Source: Heliocidaris erythrogramma (taxonomy: Eukaryota; Echinodermata; Echinoidea; Camarodonta; Echinometridae). From it: a stretch of 64,000 bases of DNA. This document shows positions 36,906 through 49,600 of the stretch, one piece after another (the stretch's first letter is position 1; every line of letters starts with the position of its first letter). A program made the translations under genes and the position numbers. The notes under the pieces were generated by a model that saw nothing but the letters and a program-made list of their open reading frames with translations, was not told the DNA's origin and ran no database searches. The DNA lies in the NCBI GenBank assembly GCA_025617745.1, contig CM046853.1, positions 61,823,024-61,887,023 of the forward strand. Direction: 5' to 3'.

Positions 36906-38027
36906 TATAAATATAAATAATATATTATAATCAGGACCAGGTCAGTTCTTCATGGCATATAGACTCTCTACTGCATAAATTTACAACATCTAAACTAAAT
37001 ATTTAAGCTCCAGCCCAGGATGATTCAAATCATTATTCAACCAAGTAAACTAACATTAATTATTCACATGTGTATTAAAAGAAAATGAATGAAACTTTAT
37101 TACATTTTGTAGATCTTTGTGTAACAAAAATATTTGTGACAGTAGCTAGCGACTGGCCACCGGCATGGTATGGCTCCAGTGCCCAAGTCTGCGCAGTGCC
37201 CATGTCTGCGCACAAGCGTAACTGCGCGATTCCAATCAAACAAAACACGCAACAAACACAAACTTTTCATCTTTTTCATAGCGATTGGTATGCAAAAAAA
37301 ACGAGTCAAATAATGAAAAAAAACCCGTATTATTTCAGATATTTCATTTACAAGCCTCTTTCACGTCAGAACTCCGGAACTGCGTGTAAAATGAATGATT
37401 GCACAGACATGGGCACCATTTTTTTTCAATGTTGAAATGACACGGCCGTTTCTTGTGAAAATGGCATTGTTCTTGCTCTAATTTTGATGAGAATTTTTTT
37501 CAAATAACTCTTTTAGAATATCAGGAATAATATAAAATAAAGCTTTAGACGAATATTAAAGAAATGCTTGTTCATTTCCAGATCAAAACCATAGGTGCGC
37601 AGACATACATGTAGGGCTCCCATCATACTGCGTGGTACGTAATTGTCTACGCCACCTTAGTAGCTCAGTTAAAATTAATGTTAACGTTAATATTGCAATC
37701 TAGCTATTACCAAATAGACTCTAGATCTAAGTCAATCTAACTTGATTTGTGCCTAAATTGTGGTTAAAAGCTTTTCTATTGCCATGGGCATGCAATGGCT
37801 ACGCCCAACTTTACTTGGCTAAAAAAATTTCTTCAAATCAAACTTGTCTAAGTAACACAGTTTGACTCTCAGTTAATCTGCCAAATTCATCAAAATCAAC
37901 ACTAGGTGGGTTAACATTCCTTTCACATCACTCATCAGCCTTACTAGATCACTAATTTTGAGTTTACATCGATCCCCCAATATACTTTCTTTATCGGATT
38001 TTATTTAACATAAAATAAGATACTCAC

Positions 38028-38150
38028 CGGGAGTGGAAATTCTGTCCAGACTCTTGCTATACTTTACGCAGTGCACAGTGAGTGAAACAAACACAAAAGT
38101 CTATGTACGGTGCAACACAAAAGCACTAGCACAGCAGCTGAGAGAGGCGA
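38028..38150 (-). promoter_or_regulatory. Candidate first exon and promoter of the minus-strand gene
   Basis: On the minus strand a segment without ATG ends in the donor CCG|GTGAGTATCT at 38028. Just upstream (higher coordinates) is a CCAAT-type motif (ATTGG on the minus strand, about 38175). This fits a 5' UTR exon with a promoter near 38150-38250. The exact transcription start is not visible. Confidence 0.3.
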
Positions 38151-39002
38151 GATTACGGTCAAGCACCGAGCGGACCAATCAGATTACGAGAATGAGACCA
38201 GACCCCTAGAAACGCATTCTGTTTACAGCGTGGAAACCAGATTTGCATAAAAGGTGTTGTCTGCAAATCGAATTTTCATTGGTTCATTTCGCTATTACAC
38301 TATAGAGATACCCATATTTGGAATCTACAAAGCCAGCTCTTTCGATTCATACCAAACACATTGGGGATGGTCTCAGAATATGCGTGGTAACTCGATCGAC
38401 AAAACAGCGAAATTGGCGAGAATTTATTCCCAAATCGTGATTGATGCTGAGAAAGGGAAGCTTTTTGGACAAAACCTGAAAGTGGCTACCTGTCTTTTTT
38501 CATAATTTTGGAATATTTTTAGTTGGAATTTCAGAATGATTTTTGGTTTGTCAGAATCCTGAGATGTTCCCCATGCTAGCCATAACAAAATCTCAATTTC
38601 GACCAGGAGGTCAAATTTTGACCTATTTGGGTGATTTGCGGGCGATGACTCTCAGCGACATCCGCCTGGTTTTGCTAGAGCGGGTCACATATTTCAATAA
38701 AGTGAGCCAACAAAGGATGGCTCGTTCGATATATTGTGAGAATACAACTGAGAATAATTACTTTCAATGAATCTCTTAATAACCTATTTTTATCTTTAAA
38801 AATTTAAATGGGCATTCACTTCCGATGTGCTGCTGCTGTAGTAAACTGACGTAACTATACAATAAGAAAAATAAATCTCAGAAATATTGTAACTGGAGGC
38901 GTCAAACATAATTATGATGCCAATTTGAACATCTCCTTTAGGAGTAGATAGGTAAAATCAAGTTTAGTCAATATCAATTTGCAGTAGTCTGGAACCTTTC
39001 AA

Positions 39003-39042
39003 TATAATAATAGTAATAATAATGATAATAATGATGATGAAG

Positions 39043-39099
<57 letters not shown>

Positions 39100-39252
39100 G
39101 TAATAATAATAGTAATAATAATAATAATAATAATAATGATGATGATGATGATGATGATAATAATGATGATGATGATGATAATGATGATGATGATAATAAT
39201 AATGATAATAATAATAATGATGATAATAATATCATTATTAATAATTATTATA
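39003..39252. repeat. (AAT)n/(GAT)n microsatellite
   Basis: About 250 bases of AAT units with blocks of GAT. Apparent poly-Ile/Met and poly-Leu/Ser frames are translations of the repeat. Confidence 0.98.
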
Positions 39253-41386
39253 ACAATTTAACGGAATAGCAATGAGAAGCATTTAGTTATTTCAGATTGG
39301 ATGTCGTAAAAGCGTTTTGTATTTTGTCTTTTCTTTCTGGGCAGTCCATAAAGAGTGTCTCGACAACTTCCTTCTTGAGGCCTATGAGAAGATATTAACT
39401 CCTTACCGAATAATTTTTATTCCATATTATTCAAGCTAATACTGTTCTTCGGCATCCTTCCCTGTTAAATCGGATTTGATGGAGTCGAAGGCCTACCTAT
39501 AATCTACAATATTTATTTCCTGTCTCGAGTTTGTACAAACGGTTTAGAGCTGTCTTTTTGCAGGCGTCAATGACTTATATTATATTAGAACAATTAACCC
39601 TAATGACTATGGGATTGTGGTCGACACCTGTGTTTAACCACAGACGTGTATTATGGATTAACAAGTTACGTCAACGCGTCAGTAATGAGTTTTGTGTACA
39701 TTCGAACAGGAAATAAGTCGATAATATACATTTGCTTTTCCGCTGAATGTCTCCATAAAGTACACACAGGTGGATCTTTATAATTCTAGTCATGCACATG
39801 ATACAAAATTTGTTGCATTTTTAGAATCCTTATATTTCACATCATTTTCTTCGTAAAAAGACATTGTAAGAACTTTTACAGCGTATTATGTTAAGAATGC
39901 ACCTTGAATGACATCCTATCTTTTCTTCAACGATCCTTCGTTTCCCCCTTTCTCCCACGCTTTCTATCCTCGCTCTACTTCTCTCTTTTCTCCCTAGCGA
40001 TGCTATCATTGTGATTGAAAATATTGTACTTAATATCTTTCATTCATAAATTCAGCACGTAAAATTTGTATTCATTGATGAAAAAAAACTGGCTGCTGTA
40101 GTGTCGGATGACCTTGTTCGCTATTTCTTCCAATGGCATTCCCCGTATTCTTCCTGTCATCTTTTATTATTTAGAGAATACTCATGGACATGTTTGTCCA
40201 AGCGGTGACGTCACAATAAGAAGATTTATGGGGGCTCAGGGTAGGTGATAACGTCTGTTTACATTCGTATGATATAGGCTGCATTTGTGTGCACGAATGA
40301 CACTGCACATGCAATATCACAAGTCAATCAATGGCTGCGACCTAGAAGCTTCAAGCTTGCTTCAACACACTTGAAAAGAAAGAAAGAAAGATAGAAAAAA
40401 AAAAGTAGAAGAAAAAGAAAGAAAGACGAAGAAACAGGAAACTGCTTCAGAAGGAATTTCAGTTTTTCAATGTTGACAATTTTAATTTCTGACTTGGTCA
40501 AAGGCATCATCTACTTATAAAGCCTTATATTTTTCAAGTATAGGCCTATGTAGACATAATACATTTTACGCCACAAAACCCAAATAATTTGGGTAAGCCT
40601 ATGAAGTATTCAAGATAATTATTATTGCCTTATTTTGCCTTAATATGAAAACTGTTGTCTCTGAATTTCTTTCCAGGCGATTGGGATCCTGTTCTAGTTG
40701 AAAAAAGAAGCAATGTTATCATTCCGAGTACAGTACTATCCGCAGTAGAAAATCAGCTTACTCGAGACCTAATCATGTTGAAAGTACATTACATCAAATG
40801 AACCCAATAACTAAATATAGGTTGCCTTTCTCATCCAAATCCTCATCAGATTTCCTTCTTGCGGAGGCTGGAGACAACAAAATGATTTCGGACTTACATT
40901 TTATTTCCACGGAGTGTTTTATAGATACGTTTAATCTTCTAATGAAATCCGATTTTTAGTGTTTTCTAGTTTTCAAGAAGGAAACCTTCTTTTCTTAGTC
41001 ACTATACTAAGGAATGGTGAGAATGTCGATTCTCTTTCTTAATTAAAAGAATTCGACGTATGCAGCACACCTACAAGGACATACGTCACAATAGAGGTGT
41101 AGACATGTGGACTCAAATAGCTTCATTGGTGTAAAATAAATAATATACCCGGACGCGATGTTCAATGGTATGAACACTGAAGTATAGAGAGTTCATATTC
41201 TAAATTTGTATATTGTGGGTTGTGATTGTCATGAGAAGACGAGAGGGAGAGAGAGAGAGAGAGAGAGAAAGACAATTATATATAATAAATAGATATATAT
41301 ATATATAATTTTAAATTTGGTTAAAATAAAAAAAAGTTGGAATTCAATGCATTTACCAATGTCTTCTCTGGAATTCATTCATTGTA

Positions 41387-41431
<45 letters not shown>

Positions 41432-41499
41432 GTAAGAAAAAGACCAGTAGACATTTCATGCTTTATTCTCCAACTATTTTATTTTCTCACTATATATAT

Positions 41500-41652
41500 A
41501 TGTATATATATTTCACTGGATTGTCTATTAGGGAGACATTCTTTTGTATTGATTCTTTGTCCCGTGTCTCCCTAATAGAGCGCTCCCTATTATGACGGAA
41601 TAAACCTTATTGTCGTGTGTCTCCCTAATAGACAATCCAGTAAAATATACAT
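41500..41652. repeat. Inverted repeat with CTCCCTAATAG motif
   Basis: Left arm (about 41500-41538) and right arm (about 41617-41652) share ACTGGATTGTCTATTAGGGA and its complement, continued by ATATGTATATTT-like sequence. The CTCCCTAATAG motif occurs a third time, inverted relative to the left arm, near 41568. It is probably a small foldback element. Confidence 0.75.
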
Positions 41653-41813
41653 ATCGAGTGCTTTATTCTATTTCGTGTGTGTGTGTTTTAATCTATACCT
41701 TCTTCAGTTAAATTGCTCAGTTAAATTTTATATTGTGTTTATTGCCATGTTAAATTATATTTATATTAGTAAACGAAAAAGCTTGACTGGGGAGGAATTT
41801 TTAATTTGTAAAC

Positions 41814-41876
41814 AAATCTTTCGGCATATTACTTGCATACGATCTTTAACACTGGGAGTAATATGCCGAAAGATTT
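41814..41876. repeat. Perfect 20-bp stem-loop
   Basis: AAATCTTTCGGCATATTACT (41814-41833) and its exact reverse complement (41857-41876) flank a 23-base loop. It could be a remnant of a TIR element or a hairpin RNA; nothing else identifies it. Confidence 0.85.
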
Positions 41877-42100
41877 ATATTTATATTGTGTAACTAATAC
41901 TTAATTTGTAATATTCATTTTGAAAGGAATAAAAATTATGAAAGTGTGTGCGTGTGTGTGTGTGTCTCTCTGTTCTATTTCAAGTACTATAGCATTGACG
42001 TAGACAAAGACAAAGAAGATGTAGCCAGTATTAAGTTTGATGGTTTATTTTCTCGAATTTCGGCGCACCTATAGCGTCTTCTTCAGGAGAAAGATAAAAG

Positions 42101-42210
42101 TGTGTGTGAGAGAGAGAGATATATATATATATAGAGAGAGAGAGATAGAGGGGGGGGGGTGAGAGAGAGGGAGAGGGAGAGAGAGAGAGAGAGGGGGGGG
42201 GGGGGAGGAG
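42101..42210. repeat. (GA)n/(TA)n/G-run tract
   Basis: GA and TA repeats with G10-12 runs. Frames through it are low complexity. Confidence 0.95.
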
Positions 42211-43048
42211 GGGTGGAGTAGTAACCTGTCGTGCTATTTGAGACACCGTGCTGGTATTTTTATGAATCAAGTATGACTCATTTTGTGTTTGGACAATCAG
42301 AATGAAACACCGTAATTGTGTGTGGTTTCAACGCAGGATCGAGCATGCGCATACAGCAGTGACTCATGGTGTAGACCTCCTATATATTATCACAACTGAA
42401 TCAGCCAGTAAAAAAAACGTAAACTTATTTCTTCACTTTTGATTTATTTGTGTTATCACCCCAACCTCTGCCTATGATTCCCTTCGTCCCCTTCAATTAG
42501 GCATCTGATTACCTAAAAGTATGAATAGCTCATTTTCAAAGAACCGGACGTAGAGCCCACCCCACCACATCATATTCGCGAGTCGATTACAGGTGACAAA
42601 AAATGTAGGTTTAATGAGTAATGATGCATGGGAGGGTACAAATTCAGTATTACAAACAATGGCATTTTTTCCATTGAAGAGAAGGAATTGACTAAGAGTG
42701 CGTAAAAGGGTGTTTCTGAATAAAGACAACAGAAATATGATTAACAAAATGTAGTCATATATTTCATAAAATTATATAAAATCATACGATCGAGACATTC
42801 TCATTCTGATTCATTCTCAGCGGTTGTTCCTCTTTATAGACAACTCATCACGTCATCATTTCTTCCTCTCTTTTATTTATTTTAGTAAATAATGTTTCGA
42901 CAAGTGCCTAGATGTTTTCGTAAATTTTATTAATAATACTGATCTGCAAAGGGGAACTTTATTCGGCCTTTACCGGTGGAAATATGAGTTAGAGTACAAG
43001 GCAAATAGACCCTCATCATATTCACGTTAATGGGATATAGATACTAAT

Positions 43049-43678
43049 GGCAATTCCTAGGTTACTCACGTTATACGTTTTGGAAAGGCTTTAGTTACAT
43101 ATTAAGCTCCTGTTCTCTTATTACAGGTGTTACAGCGGCGTATCCAGGATTTCCCAATAGGGGGGGGGGCAGGAATTATTGATCGCCGTCATGTGGGAGA
43201 AATTTTGCTTCTGAAGAAGGGCTGAGATGCAAAATAGTGCTATATAGTGCTATATTTTTTTTTTAACGACAGCCAATAGGGGGGGGGGCGCCTGTTGCGC
43301 CCCCCCTGGATACGCCACTGTGTTAGGTAAATAAGTTTTAGTTAAAACGATGCGCACATTATTAGAGTACTTATTAAATACTTTAATAAACTTCAGAAGA
43401 AGAAACAAACTTTCTGCCAATTCTGCAAATGTTCGGTTACTCACGTTACATTATTTTTAAAAAAGGTAACATGAGTAACCGAAGTAATGATTTGCAGGGT
43501 TGGCAGAAAGTATGTTTCTTCTTCACTGTGAAGTTTTGGTACTGTATTTAGGTACACTATGCATGAATTGTTGTAACTAAAATTCATTTATCTAACACCG
43601 GTAGTAAGAGAACACTGAGGAACTTAAGATGTAACTCAAAACCTCTCCAAATGTAACGTGAGTAATCATGGAATTGCC
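43049..43678. mobile_element. Palindromic foldback element interrupted by a second element
   Basis: The ends GGCAATTCC (43049) and GGAATTGCC (to 43678) are flanked by CTAAT on both sides (43044-43048 and 43679-43683). The two halves are reverse complements around a centre at about 43457 (CGGTTACTCACGTTAC...GTAACATGAGTAACCG). Matching blocks run the whole way, including AAGAAGAAAC.TACTTTCTGCCAA. The left half alone contains a 188-bp hAT-like insert (43133-43320). Without it each arm is about 200 bp. Confidence 0.85.
43133..43320. mobile_element. hAT-like MITE nested in the foldback element
   Basis: Begins CAGCGGCGTATCCAGG and ends CCTGGATACGCCACTG, with G runs next to both termini. TGTTA is present on both sides (43128-43132 and 43321-43325). 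The uninterrupted right arm of the host palindrome has the continuous sequence, confirming insertion. It has the same kind of end as 27778-28155. Confidence 0.85.
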
Positions 43679-44140
43679 CTAATGACAAACAGACAGTCAG
43701 GGTGAAAGAAAATTTATAGGAGGGCCTACAGTACCTGAGGAATAATGATAATAATAATAATAAAGGATTGTTTCCTTGATTGTTTTAACAACTCATAAAG
43801 GGATTGTGTTGGTTTTTTTTCAAATCAAGATCAGGGACTTCCACTAATTTTCAGTACCGGTAGTCATCTAGTAATCATGTTTTTTTTATAACAATTAAAA
43901 AAAAAAACATTGTTAGATTTTTGTACAACATGATGTTGTATGGAGTTGTTAATGGGCCAAAAATTTACCCCAAGATTCACTGACAAGCCACAAAGGCAAG
44001 CACTAAAAACAAACATAACAAAAAGGAAGACAAAGAAAGTACATGTAGACCTCTCTTAAACACTAAAATTTTATCATTGTGGTCAAACCTCAAAACCTTC
44101 AAATTCAAATCATTCAAATCATTTTTTTTTTTCGCCTAAG

Positions 44141-45327
44141 ATTTTAGGCGAAGAACAGGCTGGATTCAGGTCAGGCTATTCAACAACTGATCATAGTTTT
44201 GTACTGAAATGTATTATTGATATCTTTTTGCAAAGGAAAAAAAAGGATGTATTGTGCATTTATTGATTATAAAAAGGCCTTTGATTTGATTGACAGATCA
44301 TCTTTATGGTTGAAAATTTTGGCTTCCGGAGTTTTTGTAGTTATAAATAATATCTATAAACATGCCAAATCATGTGTTAACTTAAATGGTCAGTTATCAG
44401 AATATTTTATGTGTAATGTAGGTGTTAGACAAGGTGAAAACCTGTCTCCGCTGTTGTTTGCTATGTTTCTGAATGATTTTGAAAGTCATATCAGTAAATT
44501 TTATAGGGGCCTTTCTTTGATGGATGATGTTTACAGTGATAGTTTGTCAGATGAAGATATTCAACTTTTTTTCAAGCTTTATTGTTTGTTATATGCTGAT
44601 GATACTCTTATTTTTGCTGAAAATCCGAATGAGCTTCAGAAAGCATTAATCGCTGTGGAGGAGTACTGCAAGAAATGGTATCTTCAAGTAAATACGAGTA
44701 AGACAAAAATTATTATTTTTTCAAGAGGAAAGGTGAGGAAAGTACCTAGATTTATGTTTAATGATGATGATCTTGAAGTAGTAGACGACTTTAATTATTT
44801 AGGAGTTAAATTTAATTATAATGGCAGTTTTAAGAAGGCAATAGCTAAACAGGTGACTCAAGCTAGGAAAGCTTTGTTCAGTATGTTGGTAAAAGCTAAA
44901 CGATTGCAGTTATCTCTTGATACTCAATGTGAATTGTTTGATCGTATGGTGCTACCTATTTTGTTATATGGTAGTGAAGTCTGGGGCTTTGAGAATTTAA
45001 ATCAAATAGAAGATTTTAATAGGAAATTTTTAAGAACGATCTTACAAGTAAATAAGTGTACACCCGATACTATGGTATATGGTGAAACTGGTCGTTGTGT
45101 AATAATTAATTATGTTAAATGTAGAATGATTGGTTTTTGGTTAAGAATAGTCAAGGGAGAACAGTCAAAATATACTTTTTTTATTATACAGACTAATAAG
45201 AAGATTACATGAAAATGAGGAGATAGATTTTGTATCACCCTGGCTTACATGTATTGAAAACATATTGAATAATGCCGGATTCACTAATGTGTGGCTTTCT
45301 CAGGGCAATGGATTTAATACCGATTAG
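44141..45327 (+). pseudogene. LINE reverse transcriptase, broken
   Basis: RT motifs: EEQAGFRSGYST, FIDYKKAFDLIDR (catalytic Asp), GVRQGENLSPLLFAMFLND, and LLYADDTLIFA with YADD at 44592-44603; the thumb-like region DDFNYLGV follows. Breaks visible: a frame change in the A-run near 44237, another in the T-run near 45175, and an in-frame TAG at 45325-45327. The element cannot encode an intact protein. Confidence 0.85.
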
Positions 45328-45864
45328 ATTTTAGGTGCATTACGTTTGAGACTAGCTGATATGTTTAAACAGGAATGGCGAGCAGCAACCTGGTCGAATC
45401 GGGTGTGCCTTAATTATAGGATTTTTAAACTTGAGCTAGAGTTTGAAAAATATTTGTGTCTCTTGAATAGCGCAGATGCAACACTATTATGTAAGTTTAG
45501 ATGTCGAACACATAGATTACCAGTTAATAACAGTCGTTTCAACTCTGATTTGTTAAATGAAAGTCTATGCACACTCTGTACATCATTAGATATTGGTGAT
45601 GAATATCATTATTTGCTTGTTTGCCCATTTTTTATTAATGAGAGAAAACTGTACTTGTCTGATTTTAAGATACATAGGCCAAATACAACAGTAATGGCGG
45701 AAATTCTTCTTACAAAAAATGCTTGCCATCTTAAAAAGCTTGTTAAATTTGTTAAAATTATTATGCAGCAATTTACATGTAAATCAAAAGAGGATGGAGT
45801 TGTTGATGTTGTAGGTGACAATCAAAGTCAGGTAGTTACACGTAGTGGTAGACTGGTAGAATAG
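45328..45864 (+). pseudogene. LINE C-terminal zinc-knuckle region
   Basis: This continues the RT polyprotein after the internal stop. It contains a CxxC..H..C type motif (CTLCTSLDIGDEYHYLLVC, about 45568-45624) as found at the C terminus of many LINE ORF2 proteins. It ends SGRLVE and a stop. Confidence 0.75.
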
Positions 45865-46491
45865 TTAAAAACCCTATACGTCTAGTACTTTAGTTGTATT
45901 TACACTGTATATATTATATATATATATCTATTGTTTTTTTTTTTTTATGTTTCGTTGAGAAATGTTGTTTAATATGTAAACTATATACCCATGTACAAGT
46001 ATTCAATATACCATTTATATTATTGTAAATATGTTGTGCTCTCATACCCCGAGAGGGGGTCGATAGAGTGAATAAAATCTTATCTTATCTTATCTTATCT
46101 TATTTTGATAGATGAGAGGACGAGGCATAGATTTTTATTTTAGTTGGCCCTATATTTGATTTTTTTACTTTGAATGATTTTAATATTCATTTTCAAGCAT
46201 CTTTCGATCTATTTGATTCATAGATCATTTACAGATAAATTTACCGTATATTATTCAAGAAATATGCCCTAAATAACATCGCATTGGGCGACGAATGAAA
46301 CAATATTTAGTTATCGCTTTAATGTTTTATTTAATATTTATTGGTCTTGTATCGAATGAAAAACCTGTATAAAAAATACGTTCAACATATTGTGTAATTG
46401 CACCGTGTATGGAGTGCGGGGATTTTGAAATTCAGGAATCTGGGATTAGGATGATAAATTGTTTGATTCATGAGTTAATCTGCTGTTGATA

Positions 46492-46603
46492 ATGAGCTCC
46501 TTTGGAGGATTGATGGTGGAGTATCCACAGATTGCTATTGATCGTTTTCAAGGGGACGCAGTGCTCAGGGCGAGAGGTTATTTTCTCTCTCATTGTCATT
46601 CCG
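46492..46603 (+). CDS. DCLRE1C: DCLRE1C exon 1 (start codon)
   Basis: The ATG at 46492 begins MSSFGG. The exon ends SHCHS plus one base at donor G|GTAAGT (phase 1). It carries D17 and the first two histidines of HxHxDH; the following Asp codon is split across the 9.3-kb intron. An upstream LINE ends ~390 bp before it. Confidence 0.92.
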
Positions 46604-49600
46604 GTAAGTGGAAACCTTAATTGTAGTCCCATGTGTTACATTTTGTGTTCGTTGAATAATGAATATGGTCTGATCCCATTCGAAAATAAGCATTGACAGA
46701 ATTACGCAAATTTGTTAGATAATTATGGATAACAAGAATAAATGGTTAATTTCCATGCCATAAATAAGCATTATATTTGTTCTTTCTCTCTTGCATTGCG
46801 TAAATATGGACTGCCTTGAGCACTCATAGGCACTCCCGGGTACATTTCTGTAAAATAGTTGGTATTTTCTGTCGCATGTACTAAAGGTATGGGGGGGGAA
46901 ATAAGATAAATATTTTAAATACTTGCTTTCAAATTCAGCCCTTAAAAATCTCACTCCTACCTCAAATGGCCGTTAGGAAGAACTTTTGATATTTACAGCA
47001 AAATCCAAAGTCAAAATCTTGTCCAAAACCGGAGAAATCCCCGCCGATTTGTTTCGCGATCGCGTGTTGTTTACAAACTGCCGATGTCTTAGACTAAAAT
47101 CGGCCAATATAATTTTTGTCCACGAAGAAACTCGGGATCGCAAGGGCACATCGATCTTTACGATCGCGCACACAGAAAATCGGAACTTTTCCGTCTACGC
47201 CATAGGGACCGAATTTTTGAGGACAAAACTCTTTTGGGGAGATGTCAGCGCCCGCGGCGACCACTCATAGGTACACGCCATTGCCGACTGTGTAGTAACG
47301 CAGCCAACACACATCCCATACCTAAACTGCATGAATGTGCCTGTTTGGCTCTATTTCATAGATATTGATATCATGCAGTTTACTTAAATCTAAATAATTA
47401 TGTTGAATAATAGATGATTAAAACTTACCAGTTTGTTTGGTGACCTTTGAAGAGGGTTTCCTGAAATTTTGGGTCCTTTTTGTCGAAAACTCCTATCGAG
47501 ACTGTCCCGTCAGCATCCATTTTGTATTTCTCATGATTATGATGAAGGGAGCCCTCAGCGCTCGTAGTGGTACCAGCGCGATCGGTTCCTCGATCTCCAC
47601 CTCGTTGTTTACCTGTTGTCAACACAGCTTTGGCGGTTGTTAATGAGTTAGTCTTACCATTCAGCTACATTGTAGCTTCATGATCATGGATATATACCCC
47701 CCCCCCCGCCCCCCCCCGCCCCCCAAAAAAAGGTCTTCACTCTAAAAGGGGGGCACAATCGAAAAAATGGCGGATCGTCTATGGTAAAAATTCATACTTC
47801 TCTTCCAAAAGGGGGGGGGGGTACGGGCCGGCTGTGCCCCCCCCCCCCCCCCCCCCCCCTGGATCCGCCACTGATGGTACATATTACTTAAGTACTGGGG
47901 TTCGTCCTAATATTTATCAACTTACCAATTTATAAATCTTGGCACTTTCTGAGACTGGAAATGTATCGTCATCAAAATATAAGATAAGACAGTCAATTCT
48001 ATTCAATTTTATTCAAATTAAATAAAATAAATAACAACAACAAAAAAATACAATCCTGACAGAATAACAGTCATTATAAGTCCATCAAGAGTACAGAATA
48101 AGTTAATATAATAAGACAATAAAACAATACAAGACTAGTGATAACAACACAAGATAGAGCATTATTGGAATTGGGCGGCCATAAGGATTTGTTGAGACGA
48201 CTAAGTTGAAAAAAGTTGCACTGAAAATACAATATTATATAGAAAAATTAAAAGATAATAGATTACTATTAATAAAGGAATAAATAATTACGAATATATA
48301 TGTATATATATATTTATGACATACCAAAAAAATATATTACTGCACAACCCCAACACAGGACAATACAAAGCAGTAAAATCAAGAATTCACAATTTCAAAT
48401 GCTTCATTAAGTAGGAATTTTAGTTCTCTTTTAAATATACAATGTATTTGATTGAGTTAAGTGACTTTATTTCTAGTGTAAGATTATTCGGGATAGCAGG
48501 AGCATGCTGTCTAAAGTAGAATAGGCCTACTAGTAGTGCGTAAGTTTTATTTTCAGTCCATAATTATAAAGATGATATTTATTTCTGTTCTTATTGTACA
48601 AGCATTCAAAGTGATCATTGATGATAATGATTTATGTTTTTTTTTAATTTCGCCAGACGTTAAAAATTCGCTCAGTGGGGTATGGGGGTCCAGTTTCCTC
48701 CATAATTCCCTGTCAAGCAAAAAAAAAAGGGGGGGGTGCGTTCGCAACCTCCGCACCCCCTGGCGACGCCCATGAAGCTCATTAATAAATATCAAAGATA
48801 AAAATAAATGACATTAAAATAATATAGTTAATAGAGCAGAAAACAACCCCAAAATAATATGGAGTGATGAGTGCCTGAATAGCCCATCAAGTTCTAAAAA
48901 CGTTTTCATGGGGGCTGTATCAACAAGCATATCGTGCCATTTTTTGCCTCGTAAGCTAAGACTAAGTCTGTGAGAGAAAATAGCCACCCGCCGTCGTATC
49001 TCTTATCCACCGGATATTGTGTCCGTATCCGGCATACTGTACAGCGCCCTCACAGTAAGCAACATGTCGAGAACAGTCGTCACGTCGCCAATGATGCTGT
49101 GACAATTTGGAAAAAGAGGGCTGTAAATGTAAGTTTTTGTAACTTTCTACATTTTGTATCTTAACGAAGTTATAACTTAATATATACAGACTGATACATA
49201 AGTATCAGTTTGCCCACAAAAACCTCTGTTTGAAACAAAATTACATCTGTTTCCCCAATACCCAGTATACACACATGTATATGATTCTAATGGTCAATAT
49301 GACCATTGCTTGCTGATGTGGCGGCGACCAGGAAATGTACACAATGACTCCGATAGCTCGTTTCGCGAGAATCAACAGTAAATTGCGGATTTCATTTTTG
49401 TAAATATCTTTTCCAACATTGGTGAGTTGAATTTATTGTATTTCTTGGATATTTTGGGGTCGGTTTTTGAAAATTAAATGCCGATTTTGAGTGAATATTG
49501 GTGACTTTTGTGCAGTGGTGTTTTAAAAAGATGAGGTGTATGACTGCCTACATTATACACACGAAGTATAGGAATGTACCTATGAGTGCCTTGAGGCTTG

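Larger units (their letters stand above)
34631..38692. mobile_element. 4.06-kb TIR element enclosing a spliced gene
   Basis: The left end reads ATATGTGACCGGCTCTGGCA and the reverse complement of the right end reads ATATGTGACCCGCTCTAGCA; both continue AAACCAG. That is 27 positions with two differences, and short similarity continues inward (CGCCC, AAATTGAGA). Between the ends are 1.3 kb of AT-rich DNA, a minus-strand multi-exon gene (36048-36905) and its candidate 5' exon near 38028-38150. No DDE transposase was recognised and no clear target duplication was found. It is either a non-autonomous element with a passenger gene or a degraded autonomous one. Confidence 0.65.
38693..43048. other. 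Gene-free region with microsatellites and hairpins
   Basis: No gene is supported. Contents: an AAT/GAT array (39003-39252), an A/G-rich tract at 40377-40435, and GA and TA repeats around 41240-41310 and 41390-41431. Two inverted repeats lie at 41500-41652 and 41814-41876, and GA/TA/G tracts at 42101-42210. Confidence 0.6.
44141..46104 (+). mobile_element. 5'-truncated LINE with (ATCTT)n tail
   Basis: The element starts inside the RT domain (LGEEQAGFRSGYST) and ends in GAATAAAATCTTATCTTATC, a simple repeated 3' tail typical of LINE retrotransposition. The 3' UTR spans about 45865-46080. It is a different lineage from the LINE at 17.5 kb. Its 3' end is ~390 bp from the start codon of the Artemis gene. 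Confidence 0.85.

Noticed and set aside
38999..39261. Leu/Ser- and Ile/Met-rich frames
   Set aside because: Translations of an AAT/GAT microsatellite.
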